Shown in pieces: positions 63,989 to 64,000 of a stretch of 64,000 bases of DNA. Positions within the stretch are counted from its first letter, which is position 1; every line of letters starts with the position of its first letter. The notes below the pieces were generated by a model, which worked only from the letters and a program-made list of their open reading frames with translations, made no database searches and was not told where the DNA came from. The position numbers were made by a program, and so were the translations under genes. The stretch is from Nostoc sp. LEGE 12450 (GTDB taxonomy: Bacteria; Cyanobacteriota; Cyanobacteriia; Cyanobacteriales; Nostocaceae), in NCBI RefSeq assembly GCF_015206895.1, contig NZ_JADEXU010000002.1, positions 42,377 to 106,376 on the forward strand, written 5' to 3'.

Positions 63989-64000
63989 ATTATTAAGAGG

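Overview
The window looks like a chromosomal piece of a filamentous, Nostoc/Anabaena-type cyanobacterium. The evidence is a psaM photosystem I gene, many GCGATCGC (HIP1) octamers, an HstK-type fused Ser/Thr–His kinase, several very large multi-domain histidine kinases, a filamentous-haemagglutinin-type exoprotein with the cyanobacterial C-terminal signature, a prokaryotic-type sucrose-phosphate synthase, and intergenic DNA packed with short inverted-repeat and heptamer-repeat elements. I found no rRNA, tRNA, CRISPR array, intact transposase or prophage.

Layout. 1-3446 (minus) is an oxygenase cluster: an Mpo1/DUF962-like membrane protein, two Rieske non-haem iron oxygenases (one running off the left edge) and a GNAT-like protein. 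3593-10401 looks accessory: an HNH/TolB-like/TPR protein with a tiny Cys-rich gene in front of it, a RelE/Xre-type toxin-antitoxin pair lying between a gene 3' end and a 107-bp degraded copy of that same 3' end, a D-aminoacylase-like amidohydrolase, and an AAA ATPase paired with a DUF4276 TOPRIM-like protein. 10488-19847 is carbohydrate and surface biology: a membrane glycosyltransferase with an NTF2-like partner, glgX, a divergent sucrose-phosphate synthase gene with a terminator-like hairpin in its leader, and a secreted haemagglutinin-like protein. 20110-25527 is the 1805-residue HstK-type kinase. 25850-32311 holds single genes (a Tat-RidA-like protein, a hydrolase, an orphan ATP-grasp enzyme, a ClC channel, DUF2214). 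32343-37032 is a complete BMP-type (nucleoside-like) ABC importer operon. 37371-48103 mixes an RTX-repeat protein, a ribulokinase-like FGGY kinase, psaM, a putative divisome protein, TPR, GST, YajQ, MAPEG, a SLOG/DprA-like protein and a PadR/DUF4188 divergent pair with a perfect operator palindrome. 48149-50742 has a phosphotransacetylase-family NTPase and an aldo/keto reductase. 51057-56986 is a three-gene phosphorelay operon. 57500-63988 has a small fatty-acid-hydroxylase-type protein, a GNAT protein, a hybrid kinase whose N-terminal PAS domain has decayed, a cobalamin-binding-type periplasmic-fold protein and a half-length TMEM165/GDT1 transporter.

The least explained items are the Mpo1-like/Rieske/GNAT cluster, the HNH–TolB–TPR protein with its small Cys-rich neighbour, the AAA/DUF4276 pair, and the dense set of non-coding inverted-repeat elements, some of which enter reading frames (55536-55610, 33340-33368). 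Function assignments rest on motif recognition by eye; no database search was possible.
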